From JAVJSD01 sp040219575 (lineage in GTDB: Bacteria; Planctomycetota; Planctomycetia; Pirellulales; Pirellulaceae): 64,000 bases of DNA. Made by a program: the position numbers and the translations under genes. Where the stretch lies: positions 1 to 64,000 of the forward strand of contig JAVJSD010000034.1 in NCBI GenBank assembly GCA_040219575.1, read 5' to 3'. Every line of letters begins with the position of its first letter. Within the stretch, counting starts at the first letter, position 1. Under the pieces are notes generated by a model. That model was given only the letters and a program-made list of their open reading frames with translations, did not search any database and was not told where the DNA came from. Below are positions 36,601 through 45,417 of this stretch, in pieces.

Positions 36601-39600
36601 CGTCGGCCTCGCTGGAAGACGACTCGGTGTATTCGCCGTCGCCCGAGTAAGAGCCTTTCGACATGCTGTTGGTGATGGTCGTGCCGGAGCCTCCCGTCAT
36701 CGTCCAAGTATCGCCGCCAGTGAGGGTCCACTCGGGATCGCTGCGTCCGGTGACGTTCTCGTAGCCGCTGACGCTGGCGTCACGCTCCACGCGATCGTAG
36801 AGATAAGAACCCGAGGCGGAGTACGACGCATGCGTATAGGTATTGGTCGTGCCGCTGCCGTCGCCGGTCTTGGTCCAGGTGTAATCGGGGGCCATGACCG
36901 ATGTGGTCGCCGTCTTCTTCGTGCGGCTGGTGCGGCCGTTCTCCCATTTCTTCCCGTTGACGTCGCCCAGCGCAACCCCGTGCTCGTCCTTCAGGACTTG
37001 TGAATACGTACCGCTTCCCCAGAAGAAGCTGAACTCCATATGGTTGGACGATCCCGAGCCGGACCCGGAGGCCGACCAAACGCCGTCGCTGTACTCCGCC
37101 TGAGCCGATTGTTGGTCGGATTGGATTCTGCCCCCAAACTCGATCGAATTGCCGTTGATGTTCCAACTGGCGCCGTTTGCGGATTCGGACTTGTTGTAGG
37201 AACCGGATCCGAAGAACGCGTAGAACGACCGACTGACGCTGCTGTTGCTGGCGCTCGCCTCGGTGACTCCCCAGCCGTTGGCGAACAGGGAGATGTCGGC
37301 CGAAGCGTTGGACGTGTTGCGGCTCGAACCGTTCTCCTTGGCGGTGCCTGTAACGTTCGAAAAGCCTGTCTGATCCGAGACATTGCGCGTATACGTGCCG
37401 CTGCCCGAGAATTGCGACCACGTATTTCCCCGAGAGCTCAGCGAACCCGCGCCGGAGACATCCCAGGTCAAATCGGAGGCCAGCGTCCCAGTCATGTTGT
37501 AATTCAACCGATTCGTGTTGACGCCGCCGCCGTTGACCGTGCCGCTGATGACATCGACGGTGTAGGTGCCGGTGAAACTATCGTTCGACTGATCATTGGC
37601 GTATCCCATTCCGGTGGCCGAGCCAGTGGCGGTCCAGGCGCCCCCTCCGCCCAGCGACCGAGTGACGTTCATGTTCCAGGTGTCCAGCGTCGAGCCGTGG
37701 GAATTCACCATGCCGGAGAGATTGCCGCCGCTGGTGGGCCGCCAGTACTCGACTTTGGAATCGTAGTTGGAACGCGCGGTCTGCGAGTACTGGGCGTTGA
37801 AGATCGTGCCGGCCACGTTGGCGACCTTCAGCATGAACAACCGCGTCTGCTGGTTTCCGTCGGAGGTGATGCTGGTCTTCGAACCGGAAATCTCGTCGCC
37901 GTCGCTGTATTCGGTCGAGGTGTCGTAGTCGTCGCTGGCGTTGAACATCAGAAGGAAGTAGTCGGCCCCCGCCACGGAGCCGGTAAGCAACGTGTAGGAG
38001 TAGCCGCCCCAGGCGTGCGCGTCGCCGGCCGTAGCGTCGTACGACCAGTCGACGATCTCGGTGTACATCCAATCGCCGTTGTCGAATCGGGAGGAGACAA
38101 TCAGCGCGTCGCGGCTCTGGGTGCCGGCGCCGCTGAATTCGTTGCCCAGCGGGTCGGTCCAGGTCAGCACGATCGTCCCGCCGACGGTGCGGTGCGTCAT
38201 CAGCGAGCCGGAGACCGGCGGGACAAACGTGGAATCGGGGGCCGGGTCGAAATCGACTCCGCCCAACGAAACGGCGCCGTCGGTGGGTTGCGCGCCGTCG
38301 GCCGCCACGGTGGCTTGCACGGCGGCGGTCGATTGATTGCCCGAGCCGTCCTCGACGGTGTAGTTGAACGACACGGCGCCCGACTGCCCTGGCGCTGGTG
38401 TGAACAAGATGCGGTCGCGTCCTTCGGGTCCCGGGGCGCCCGGCGTCCCCGCCACGATGGCGGCCGTGCCGGTCGCGGGCGTCGAAACGCCGACAAGGGT
38501 CACGCCGCTCGCCGAGGAATAGCTGTCGTTGCCGAGCACGTCGAGCAGGATCTGTCCGTCGCTGGCGCGAACCGTCACGTCGTCGTTGACCGCCGCCGGC
38601 GCGGCGCCGACCGGCTTCACATCGATCAGCACGGAGGCGGTCGAGACCGCGCCTCCCGCGTCGTTGTCGGTGATGGTGAACGCAAAACTATCCGTACCCG
38701 TGAAACCGCTGTTGGGAGTGTAGACGACCTCGCCAGTGGTCGGGTTGAAGTAGCTGATGGTTCCGCTGGCCGGCGCGGCGGAGACGGCGAAGGTCAGATC
38801 GGTCACGGCGTCCGGACTGCCGATCCCGCCAAGCAGAATCGTGAGCGGCTGGTCCTCCTCGGTTCGAACCCCCTGCGAGACGGCGGCCACGGCGTGGTCG
38901 TCGGCCGCAATCGTGATGGCAACCGTTTGCGTGGAGCTGGCCAGCGCCGCTCCACCCGCCGTGGCGTCGTCGAGCACGTAGTAGGTAAACGAGTCGGCGC
39001 CGTTGTAGTTGGCGTCGGGAGTGTACGTGAGCCGCCCCGTGGAGGCGTCCAGGTCGGAGATCGAACCGTGCAGCGGCGCATCGACGATCACGAATGTCAG
39101 CGACTGTTCGAGTTCGTCGTCGCCGTCATCCGCCGACAGCTGCAGTTTCACGGGCTGATCCTCGGGAATCGCCACGTCCAGCGGTTCGGCGACCGGCGCG
39201 TTGTTGGCCGCGCCCACGGTGATCGTCAGCGTTGCGGGTTCGCTCGTAGCGCCGTCTACTCCGCTGACGGCGGCGTTCTCGTCGACGTCGTGAACCACAA
39301 AGGTGATCGTGTCGACGCCGTTGAATCCCGGATCGGGAACATACTGCCCCGTCCCCGTGGCTGGATCAAAGTTGAGGATCTGGCCATGGGCCGGTATGGT
39401 TACGATCTCATACGTCAGCGTCTGCACGACGTCGTCGTCGCCGTCGTCGCCCGACAGCGTGAAGGCGACGCTCGCATCTTCCGAGGTCGAAAGCGACTGT
39501 TCGTCGGCCGTGGGAGCATCATTCACCTCCAGCACGCTGATCGCCGCCGTCGCCAGCGAACTGGTCAGGCCCGATGCGTCGGTCAGCGTGTACGTGAAGG

Positions 39601-42600
39601 AGTCGCTCCCGGAATAGCCCGAATCCGGCGTGTAGGTCACCTGGCCCGTGTCAGCGTCGAAGCCGGTCAACGCGCCGTGGCTGGGCGCCGCAAGTACATC
39701 AAGCGTAAGCGTCTGCGCTTCGGGATCCCGGCCCAAGGTCAGGGCGACGTCGATACCCTTGGGGACGTCGACGGCGAAGTCGCCCACGCGCGGCGCGTCG
39801 TTGACTTCCGCAATCGTGATATCGACGGTCGCCGGCTGGCTCGTCAACGCCAAACCAGGACCAGCGAGATCGTCCGTGACGGCGAACACGAAACTATCGA
39901 CGCCGGCGAAATCGGCATCGGGTGTGTATTTCAATTCTCCGGTCAGCGGATCGAACGCCGTCAACGTTCCGTGTTCGGGATACGTGACGAAGATGTACTT
40001 CAGGTGCGACGACTGGTTTGGATCGCCCGCGGCGCCCGAGATGACGAGGTCGAGGGGAGTGTCTTCGACCGCCGAAACGTTTGCAGACACGGCAACCGGC
40101 GGCGCCGCGATCGTGATGTCGACGGTCGCCGGCTCACTGTCGACGGCGGGGCCGCCGGCCGTCGCGTCGTCGGTGACGGTGAACGTGAAGTTGTCCGGGC
40201 CGACGTAGCCGGACTCGGGGGTGTAAACCAGATACCCGGTCGCCGGGTCGAATTCGCTGATTACGCCGTGGAGCGGTTCGTCGAGGATGCTGAAGCTCAG
40301 CGTCTGCTCGACCTCGGTGTCGCCGTCGTCGCCGGTGAGGGTGATTTCGAGCGGCATCTCCCGGCCGGTGGCGGTCTCCAACGCGCCGGCGAGGGGTGTG
40401 TCATTGACCGCATTGACGGTGAAGGCGATGGTCGCGGGCAGACTGGGCAACCCCGTCGGATACCCGTCGGCGTCCACCTCGTAGGCGGCGAACTGGAGGC
40501 TATCCTCTCCTTGGAACTCGTCATCCGGCTGGTAGACGACCGCTCCGGTCGCGTCGTTGAAGCTGGTGATCTCGCCATGCCCCGGATAAGAGACGATCAT
40601 GTATCGCAATGCGTGCGACGCGTCGCCCGGTTGTGCGGTCAACGTCAGAGCATGGCTCGCGTCTTCATAGACCGTCCTCGATTGATCGTCGGCGGTCGGC
40701 AACTCGACCACCGTAATCGTGGCGATGCTTTCCTCGCTGACCAGCGCCGCCTCGTCCCCAGCCGCCGCGTCGTCGGTCAACGTGAAGGAGAACGAATCGG
40801 CGCCCACGTATCCCGCCTGGGGCGTATACGTCGCCTTGCCCGTAATGGGATCGAAGCCCGACAGCGCTCCATACTGCGGCGCGGTGATGATCGTCAGCGT
40901 GAGTTGCTGCTGCACTTCCGGGTCGTTGTCGTCGCCCAGCAACAGCACCGCCGCGCTGTCCTTGGCGATCAGCACATTGGGCGTGTTTTCGAACGGGCGA
41001 TCGTTCACGGGGGCAACCAAAATATCGACGACGACCGGGCTGCTGGCGACGGCGACGCCGGCGGCGGTCACGTAGCCGACGGTGAACTCGAAGCTGTCGG
41101 CGCCGTTGAAGTTCGCGTCTGGCGAATACAGCAACTCGCCGGTCGCGGGGTCGAAGCCGCTGATTGCGCCGTGCTCGGGGAGCCGCACGAGAGTGAAGAC
41201 GAGGTCCTTGGTGACGTTCGGATCGCCGTCGTCGCCCACCAGCGTGATCGCCAGGGGGCCATCTTCGGTGGTCGAAACACTCGCCGCGGTCGCGATCGGC
41301 GCGGAGGAGACCTCAATCGTCACCGTCGCCGCGCTGCTGGTCAGCGCGGAGGGGGCGCCCGCCGCGGCGTCGTCCGTCAGCGTGTAGGTGAAACTATCGG
41401 GACCTGTGTAGCCGGCGTCGGGGGTGTAGACGATTTTACCGGTGACGGCGTCCAGCGCGCCCAGCACGCCGTGCGCTGGTGCGCCGAGTACGTTCAAAGT
41501 CAGCGCCTGTTCGACTTCCGCGTCGCCGTCGTCGCCGAGCGAGATCGTCGTCGCCGTCTCCAGTCCGACGCCCACCGATTGATCGGCCGCATGCGGCGCG
41601 TCGTTCACCGGCGTCACCGTTACGGTGACCGTGGCGGGATCACTGGTCAGCGTCTCCCATCCGACGGTGGCGTCGTCGGTTACGACAAACGCGAAGACGT
41701 CGTCCCCTACGTAGCCGACGTCGGGCGTGTAGACGACCTGTCCCGTCGCGCCGTCAAAACCGCTCAGTACGCCGTGGGCGGGCGGCTCCACGATGGCGAA
41801 CGTCAGAGTCTGCTCGGCCGTCTCTTCGCCGTCGTCGCCCGTCAAGGTAATGGACAGGCCGGTTTCTTCCGCGGTGCTCACACCTTGAGCGTCGCCTGTC
41901 GGGGCGTTGTTGGCCGGAATGATCGACAACGACATCGTCACGACGTCGCTTGTCAATCCTCCCTCATCCGTCAACTGGTAGGTAATGCTGTCGTCGCCTA
42001 CGTAGCCCGACTCGGGAAGATACCACACGTAGCCGGCCGCGGCGTTGAAATTGCCGAGCGATCCATGGCTGGGGCCCGAGAGAACCGTGAGCGTCAGTTG
42101 CTGGACCGATTCCGGATCTCCGTCGTCGCCAAGTTCGAGTGTTGTGGACGTGTTCCGCCCGACGAACACGCTGCTGTCGGCGGCGGTCGGCGGATCATTC
42201 ACCGTTTGAATCGACACCGTGCTCGTCACCGTGTTGCTGGTCACCACGTCGTTGCCGACGGAAATCAAGACGACCCGGTCGATCGCCGTCGGACCGGCCG
42301 CCAAGTTCTCGTAGCGCAGCGTGCGCAGCACTTGCTGGTAGTTGGCTTGCGTGTCGGCGCCTGTCAGAGTGAGGGCTCCCCCGGCGTAGCTGGCTTGGAT
42401 GTTGGTGCCGGCCGTATCGGCCGAGAGCGATTCATCGGACAGGTTCCAAGGATTGGTCAACTTCGCGGTCAGCCAAGTGAGATCTCCGCCGTCGACATCG
42501 GTTATCAGCGCGTCGCCATCGGCAATCTCGACCGGTCCGCCGTCTTCGACGAAGGTATTCTTGAAACCATCGCCGTACTCATCGCTGCTGTCGTCGCTAT

Positions 42601-44851
42601 CGAGATCGAGTACGGGCGGCTCGTCGACCTTCACGATCAAGCTGGCGGTTCCGGCCCCGCCGTCTCCGTCACTGACGGCGACCGTCACCGTGAATGTGCC
42701 TGTGCTGGAGTACAGGTAGTCGAGGGTGAAGGTCTTGTCGCTATTGAGTGTCAGCGGCTCTGCGCCGTATCCATCGCCGTAGTCCACCGTGGCCGTCCAG
42801 GTGTCGAGGCCAGGATCGACAAAGTCGCCGCCGACCACGAAGGCGTCGCCGGACGCGATGGTGATATTGCTTTCCAGCGAGATCGTAGGTGCGACATTCA
42901 CCACGGTTACGACGAGGCTGTTGGCCGCCGTACGATTGTCCTCGGAAACCACCACCACCGTCGCTGTGAACGTTCCCTCGCTGGCGTACAGGTGATCCAG
43001 CGTGAAACTGCCGTCAGGATTGAGCGCCAGGGATGTCGGGTTGCCGCCGTCGCCGTAGTCGACCGTCGCCGTCCACGCTGCACCGCCGGGGTCGCTGAAT
43101 GCACCCGTTTGGTCGAGCGAGCCGCCTTCACCAATCGTCGCGTCGGCGCCGGCGTCCACCGCTAGGAACAGCGGCACGTCGCCGATGGTGACTGTTGCCG
43201 AGGTGGTCGAGCCGAGCGCGTAGTCGGATCCTGCGTCCAGCGTCAGCACCACCGATTCGAGACTCTCACTTACTCCGTCGTCGACGGGAACGACTTGGAT
43301 GTCGACGCTTGCTTGGCCGGCCGGAATCGTCGCACTACCTGACAACGCGTCGTAGTCGTCCCCAGTGGTTGCGGAGCCGCTAATCGTATAGTTCACGCTC
43401 ATGTCGCTGGAAGTGACGCCAGGCAGCGAGATGGTGAACTGGCCGGCGATCACGCCGAACTCGTACGCATGGGACGTACTGGCGGCGACCGTTGCTTTCG
43501 GGGCAACGGTGTCGTCGTCGGTTATTGTGACGAACGCCTGATCGACTGCGCCGATCGAGTAACCCGCGCCGCTTGCCAAGGTGAACTGCACCGATTCGGT
43601 GCTTTCGAGATTCACATCGTCCACTGCGCTGATGTCGACGGTCGCGCTGGTTTGTCCCATGCCGAAGATGGCTTGGCCTGACAAAGCGGTATAGTCACCC
43701 ACGCTGGCCGTGCCAGAAACCGTATAAAACACAGTCAACGCAGCCGGTGCCGCAGATGAAAGTGAAATCGTAACCTGCGCGGGAGCGCCGCCGCCTTCTC
43801 CTGTGCTGGCCGTCGTGGCTGCGATTTCGGCCGCCAACGGAGTGTCGTTATCGAGAATCGTCGCCGTCGCCTGGCTTGCGGCTCCCAGCGTGTAGCTGCT
43901 GCCCGATTGGATCGTCAGCGTGACACTCTCGCCGCTTTCGAGATCCGCGTCGTCGTAGACCGAGATGTTGATTACGGCGCTCGTAGCACCCGCCAGCACG
44001 GTCGTTGATCCGGTCAGGGATTCATAGTCCTCATTGGGCGTCGCCGTGCCGCTCACAAGGTAATCGATCGTCAGATCCGTGGCGGCCGGCGAGGAAAGCA
44101 AAACAGTGAACTCGCCATTCGCCGGCCCCGTTTCGGAGGCAATCGGCTGATTGGCGACGATGTTTATTTCGGCCGTTGGAGTTGGAGTTGGAGTTGGAGT
44201 TGGAGTTGGAGTTGGAGTTGGAGTTGGAGTTGGAGTTGGAGTTGGAGTTGGAGTTGGAGTTGGAGTTGGAGTTGGTGTCGGAGTTGGTGTTGGAGTCTCG
44301 CCCTCGGCATGCAGTCCATCGCCACTAAGGGCGAACGAGCGCGATTGCGGGATCGGCGTCAACTCCGACGTCGGCGAGTCGTCATCCCGGACGCCTGCGA
44401 GCAGCCGCTCTACCGGCAAGGAAGCCCCGGCAACTGCCGTGATTTCGATCCAGAAGAACTCGGCAGGCAATTCGGGTTGCTTGTCATCGACGAGTTGGAC
44501 GGTGATTTCACCGTGCGTTGCGCCCGGCTCGATAACAAGCGTTCCGGACGTCGCTTCGTAGTCGGCGCCGGCGAGGGCGCTCCCATCTCGCGTGGCGAAG
44601 TCAATCGCGACCAGAGAGTCCGTCGTCTGGTCTAACTCAAAGTGGAAAACGATCTCGCCGGCGTCCTCCGAAACGTCGACAAACTGCGGTGTGAGAATCG
44701 ACGCCGCAAGCACGCGGCGTTCCTCGAGGTTTTCAACCGCCATCGCGCGCTCATGGACGCGTTTGCGCTTCTTCTGTTCTTCCCCAGGGCTCGAGGCACG
44801 CAGACCAAGGCGCGTAAGCGTCCGACTCCAGAACCGCGGCGATCGTCGCAC
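30641..44851 (-). CDS. Giant exported polymorphic toxin, 4736 residues, HINT-type
   Basis: Domains in order: basic leader with ENLEERRVLAAS (1-52); a Calx-beta (about 52-165); a Thr-Pro repeat linker (about 185-226); three more Calx-beta (to about 560); two PKD-like (565-730); about 13 cadherin-like tandem repeats with VNDAPT junctions (735-2130); about 1,600 residues of Ser/Gly/Tyr repeats (to about 3900); a Gly-rich hydrophobic stretch; and a pretoxin HINT domain from C4155 (GGCFVAGAQV) to N4595 (GVLAHN) containing TANHPFWSEDRRKF. The 141-residue tip (4596-4736) ends SGHYQPPKEYAGDAGLPLNLF and would be released by HINT self-cleavage. The GTG start has GAGGAG 6 bases upstream. The HINT is split by an insert with two hydrophobic helices. 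The tip's activity is unrecognised. The immunity-like gene follows by 10 bases. Confidence 0.85.
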   Translation of the reverse strand: MRRSPRFWSRTLTRLGLRASSPGEEQKKRKRVHERAMAVENLEERRVLAASILTPQFVDVSEDAGEIVFHFELDQTTDSLVAIDFATRDGSALAGADYEATSGTLVIEPGATHGEITVQLVDDKQPELPAEFFWIEITAVAGASLPVERLLAGVRDDDSPTSELTPIPQSRSFALSGDGLHAEGETPTPTPTPTPTPTPTPTPTPTPTPTPTPTPTPTPTPTPTPTAEINIVANQPIASETGPANGEFTVLLSSPAATDLTIDYLVSGTATPNEDYESLTGSTTVLAGATSAVINISVYDDADLESGESVTLTIQSGSSYTLGAASQATATILDNDTPLAAEIAATTASTGEGGGAPAQVTISLSSAAPAALTVFYTVSGTASVGDYTALSGQAIFGMGQTSATVDISAVDDVNLESTESVQFTLASGAGYSIGAVDQAFVTITDDDTVAPKATVAASTSHAYEFGVIAGQFTISLPGVTSSDMSVNYTISGSATTGDDYDALSGSATIPAGQASVDIQVVPVDDGVSESLESVVLTLDAGSDYALGSTTSATVTIGDVPLFLAVDAGADATIGEGGSLDQTGAFSDPGGAAWTATVDYGDGGNPTSLALNPDGSFTLDHLYASEGTFTATVVVVSEDNRTAANSLVVTVVNVAPTISLESNITIASGDAFVVGGDFVDPGLDTWTATVDYGDGYGAEPLTLNSDKTFTLDYLYSSTGTFTVTVAVSDGDGGAGTASLIVKVDEPPVLDLDSDDSSDEYGDGFKNTFVEDGGPVEIADGDALITDVDGGDLTWLTAKLTNPWNLSDESLSADTAGTNIQASYAGGALTLTGADTQANYQQVLRTLRYENLAAGPTAIDRVVLISVGNDVVTSNTVTSTVSIQTVNDPPTAADSSVFVGRNTSTTLELGDDGDPESVQQLTLTVLSGPSHGSLGNFNAAAGYVWYLPESGYVGDDSITYQLTDEGGLTSDVVTMSLSIIPANNAPTGDAQGVSTAEETGLSITLTGDDGEETAEQTLTFAIVEPPAHGVLSGFDGATGQVVYTPDVGYVGDDVFAFVVTDDATVGWETLTSDPATVTVTVTPVNDAPHAADQSVGVGLETATTISLGDDGDAEVEQALTLNVLGAPAHGVLGALDAVTGKIVYTPDAGYTGPDSFTYTLTDDAAAGAPSALTSSAATVTIEVSSAPIATAASVSTTEDGPLAITLVGDDGDPNVTKDLVFTLVRLPEHGAISGFDPATGELLYSPDANFNGADSFEFTVGYVTAAGVAVASSPVVVDILVAPVNDRPFENTPNVLIAKDSAAVLLLGDDNDPEVQQQLTLTIITAPQYGALSGFDPITGKATYTPQAGYVGADSFSFTLTDDAAAGDEAALVSEESIATITVVELPTADDQSRTVYEDASHALTLTAQPGDASHALRYMIVSYPGHGEITSFNDATGAVVYQPDDEFQGEDSLQFAAYEVDADGYPTGLPSLPATIAFTVNAVNDTPLAGALETATGREMPLEITLTGDDGDTEVEQTLSFSILDEPLHGVISEFDPATGYLVYTPESGYVGPDNFTFTVTDDATAGGPAVDSEPATVDITIAAPPVAVSANVSAVEDTPLDLVISGAAGDPNQSSHLKYIFVTYPEHGTLTAFDPLTGELKYTPDADFAGVDSFVFAVTDDLAGPGLALTSQPATVDITIAEVNDAPRVGDFAVDVPKGIDVALTLGRDPEAQTLTLDVLAAPSHGALTGFDADTGQVTYTPDSGYSGSDSFTYTLTDASGLTSSLATAAISVLEVNDAPTADEQSLSTSEDASVAFTLSGDDGDDDVVQTLTYEIVTIPAHGQILNFDPATGTGQYVPDPGFNGVDTITFVVHDVDENAAVSGVDGATSEPATLTITVGAANNAPVAEPLDVAIPEDQPVKLQLSADDGDDELEQSLTFVIVDAPLHGSISDLDASTGRLTYTPDANYNGADSFTYYVLDDATAGGAALASSTQTVAITIAADDHAVAAVSQGVRTEEDQPLTILLGGIGSPDAVTDLTFAVSAAPASGTISYFNPTTGEVVYTPNSGFTGTDSFAFTITDNDAGGAVSTASVLIDVKPVGAAPAAVNDDVTVRASDGQILLDVLGNDSYSSASGVTLVGVSTPATGTAAIVAGTPGAPGPEGRDRILFTPAPGQSGAVSFNYTVEDGSGNQSTAAVQATVAADGAQPTDGAVSLGGVDFDPAPDSTFVPPVSGSLMTHRTVGGTIVLTWTDPLGNEFSGAGTQSRDALIVSSRFDNGDWMYTEIVDWSYDATAGDAHAWGGYSYTLLTGSVAGADYFLLMFNASDDYDTSTEYSDGDEISGSKTSITSDGNQQTRLFMLKVANVAGTIFNAQYSQTARSNYDSKVEYWRPTSGGNLSGMVNSHGSTLDTWNMNVTRSLGGGGAWTATGSATGMGYANDQSNDSFTGTYTVDVISGTVNGGGVNTNRLNYNMTGTLASDLTWDVSGAGSLSSRGNTWSQFSGSGTYTRNVSDQTGFSNVTGTAKENGSSRNTSNASADISLFANGWGVTEASASNSSVSRSFYAFFGSGSYNKSESANGASWNINGNSIEFGGRIQSDQQSAQAEYSDGVWSASGSGSGSSNHMEFSFFWGSGTYSQVLKDEHGVALGDVNGKKWENGRTSRTKKTATTSVMAPDYTWTKTGDGSGTTNTYTHASYSASGSYLYDRVERDASVSGYENVTGRSDPEWTLTGGDTWTMTGGSGTTITNSMSKGSYSGDGEYTESSSSEADGVKRWSKITVNRSESGSHENRVNTTTESSFIDGAWAIVDGSASGSGFAKSHSSYTADGKYGYQGQDVTVKGTAGGEGDNSYDHKYETTANWDSAITFPGESGSGGWAMNGTATGDASSHSHNWSSGSGTLSRKSESTGRYTSETNGTISEDNDEANWESSHWDMTLSINLDKDDVSGPPADAWTLTGSDSASGTSESNFTLNASGTYWTAENSMFGETTELSERHDDMEWSSERHFGDDWEQTSGNGTTNGYAHDKKTRFATGNFALETEQGTYKGIRNETEDREYTFDSQTVLQLNDEEWTESGTATVTESGSASELETIANATYRRDVNDSVVTGGFYDFMTTESEYHFEGEHTLDFTDDPDGQWVLTAGEGSTYAGVGGGQAFNGSGTYSYESVEADEDFEALQYSISGKIEESGGWSITEGEGEGFNVSDGEWVSTGKSGSGTFSGFSKFKNESSGEYTHGEISGSFSRTQTHKSNTHLVHNLTGSGSGGDTHSGDGTKETTDTYDWEFSGDGDYTLDGISGTLTERGEGEWGRTEDFVLVQDSNGVWRDSSGVANEYDRGDNSASFSGTQTLSVTEAARSYVITNRLDTDERTSHDVSKEFGYITTGRAWYQTGGTESEEVDATYSLTKALEGTYSDSRPDSTMEGTFTYDALIDHVVHRETSDTFGDDDEPAGKGTDVITIFIDESLEGDGEYTSGVISGTQHEDGSNRVDVKLEKNYKLFGKTWKVQGSGSGTATGGSHYSFSGEGEYTKSAYGGSISGDRSEYGHANNSYESHSTWKLGVGEKWVLMSGDGSASGDGHVHEQSSADGSYSQARSWDLPVAGTASEGHNEDHYFDYEHNYHVNDAHEWVGTGSGSAWGTTSYHSQNAGGGSQSGGTTSAAGYSSYSSNWSEASGQSEQTQYLLTWEQDAEGAYTWNLDSTTSAAGSGAYSYYTEGQSEYLYNSGDYSGGNGDTERWYSDSHDSIGESYQWTYNAEYHETFAEGESTNWSAATASGTGSGYHDSYTYSSWEFNTVTTGTDFHYVGSDLDSSGEHAHDEYEVSDTWTKTVDAAGSGSQTGSLTNHVTGSYRDWGESNESWTDNWTEDGEPVSDSYSYSDSWDTTTPYDHTIGYAGFHDDWEQIGMGEAWGEFWGTPDPEQLYMPESGDFLIVPDVPEEIWEDPEEPGEPEPNPFANGPWYALADGEPGASLLYDLTEVIRKGDGGSTTFDYVESIKKDVGLHVESSPYQYWDDELLGEYVIRPLVGDEILTGLSDTELVLGTIAVSAVIVVGAIYLPEAVVLAAIKGAVVGGVVGAGIGAAYDVARQLDEGATWDTLDRGQIGKAAISGGVAGALVGGAMGAGQVLIPSFCGIQAALGVAGGLHSLNNAYENYQQGNYNTATLDLVLGVVAIATASKGGCFVAGAQVVRYVVEPGKAAPISSESEILANEDDAWDAEGLALAVGTLLVGLTSLSYALPSAQRDEKSTRRQQAGHLVGIGRHNELEPDRDDLEQPSPPRWDAMIDHLFTDSDDLDEIVYDGWSREAESPAAGTKWQLSSAVVGAAVKERPRAVESPSVSSSAAAVELAERRTATSKKSRPASQPRQARRRGANRRFAALLGAACLLLTGIYFFGALPGPTPDSVPVSPTAAAPRLVTSNIEDIRLGDWLQADNPELEETPPEASAAASPEQWRRLTLRMVKADGSLLDFEFLRSVEWLAQFDVQVGGTIDVELTELAASGEAEVLAIAPCPEIAPRPGPNCRLVTGRYVHESADALDLELVGDGWTESIGVTANHPFWSEDRRKFVPASDLLPGETLVTVTEKRVHVGSMAPRDGPERVYNLEVNVEHVYYVSSHGVLAHNATNFCGTGKNRPNAPRAQRRPPFKNDVFPEDTPVRVGRFELLKENGKWITRAPDGTTRSATGKYIFVKQNGRIFVQRDRLPNGHIDIARGQAVDYAGEIRFSGRNNRGILREWTNGSGHYQPPKEYAGDAGLPLNLFNPVD
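33150..38000 (-). repeat. Degenerate Ser/Gly/Tyr-rich repeat region of the giant toxin
   Basis: About 22 degenerate units of roughly 60-75 residues, each with a W-x3-G-x-G-S/T-x-S/T-G core, a spacer, then S/F-S-G-x-G-x-Y (for example FSGSGTYTR, FFGSGSYNK, FWGSGTYSQ, YSGDGEYTE, FSGEGEYTK). It covers residues about 2290-3900. It is unusually rich in Ser, Gly, Thr, Tyr, Trp and His, and poor in Leu and Cys. No named repeat family is recognised. It occupies the place that YD repeats hold in RHS toxins with the same HINT C-terminus. Confidence 0.7.
44175..44296. repeat. Hexanucleotide microsatellite encoding a Thr-Pro linker
   Basis: About 20 tandem copies of GTTGGA (coding strand ACTCCA, Thr-Pro), with a few variants at the right end. 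It encodes a stiff extended linker between the first and second Calx-beta domains. Because the unit is two codons, slippage would change linker length without shifting the frame. Confidence 0.9.
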
Positions 44852-44857
44852 AGCTCA

Positions 44858-44863
44858 CTCCTC
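44858..44863 (-). promoter_or_regulatory. Ribosome-binding site deciding the GTG start of the giant toxin
   Basis: GAGGAG on the minus strand lies 6 bases before GTG 44851. Confidence 0.7.
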
Positions 44864-45417
44864 GCAAAAAGAGCGCGTCGGTTGAAAATTCCCGAGGAGA
44901 GCGCAGCATCAAACGCGACATCGTCCGCAGAACGATCGCCCAGAAATGAAGAGCGAATGTTGCGCGCTCGATACCCAAAAGAATTTCAGCCCGCGTCGCT
45001 TCGCGAGGCCCCGTGTGCCATGCCACCGCAAATCTCAGCGGCCGTCAAAGCACCTGCACTGCTTTGCTCCCCAAGGACGAGTGATCCGCCTCCGATGGGA
45101 AAGAACTCACCCAACGGCAGAAGAAGAGTGTACCGATTCTGCGGCGCAATGCAATCAAAGGAAAGGTTCTTTCTTGGAAAATTGCGCGGTTTGTATTTTC
45201 ATTCGGGATCGCAGAGCTTTGAACGTTGCCGCCTGGTTGCGTCCGTTGGTTCTAAGGGATACGAATTGTAGAGGGGCTTCGCGACATCGGGCGTGAGCAC
45301 AATGCCGAACAACACATTGCGAACCGAGCGCTGAATGCCGCACACGCAACGAGATCGACCGCCTGTGCAAAGCTGTCTGACGGGGCTTGGCGGCACTTTT
45401 TCCAGGAGCAGTGGCCA
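44864..45417. other. Divergent control region of module A
   Basis: About 550 bases lie between the giant toxin and the hydroxylase gene, read in opposite directions. It contains no supported gene or RNA. An AGGAG site at about 45404-45408 belongs to the hydroxylase start. Both promoters must be here; I could not place -35/-10 boxes with confidence. Confidence 0.4.

Noticed and set aside
37040..43165. A 2041-codon open frame on the plus strand inside the giant toxin gene
   Set aside because: It is antisense to a high-GC Asp/Thr/Val-rich coding sequence whose codon choice removes stops on the opposite strand. It has no ribosome-binding site, no domain similarity and an Arg/Gly/Val-rich shadow composition.
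44175..44296. CRISPR array
   Set aside because: The six-base unit has no spacers and encodes Thr-Pro in frame.
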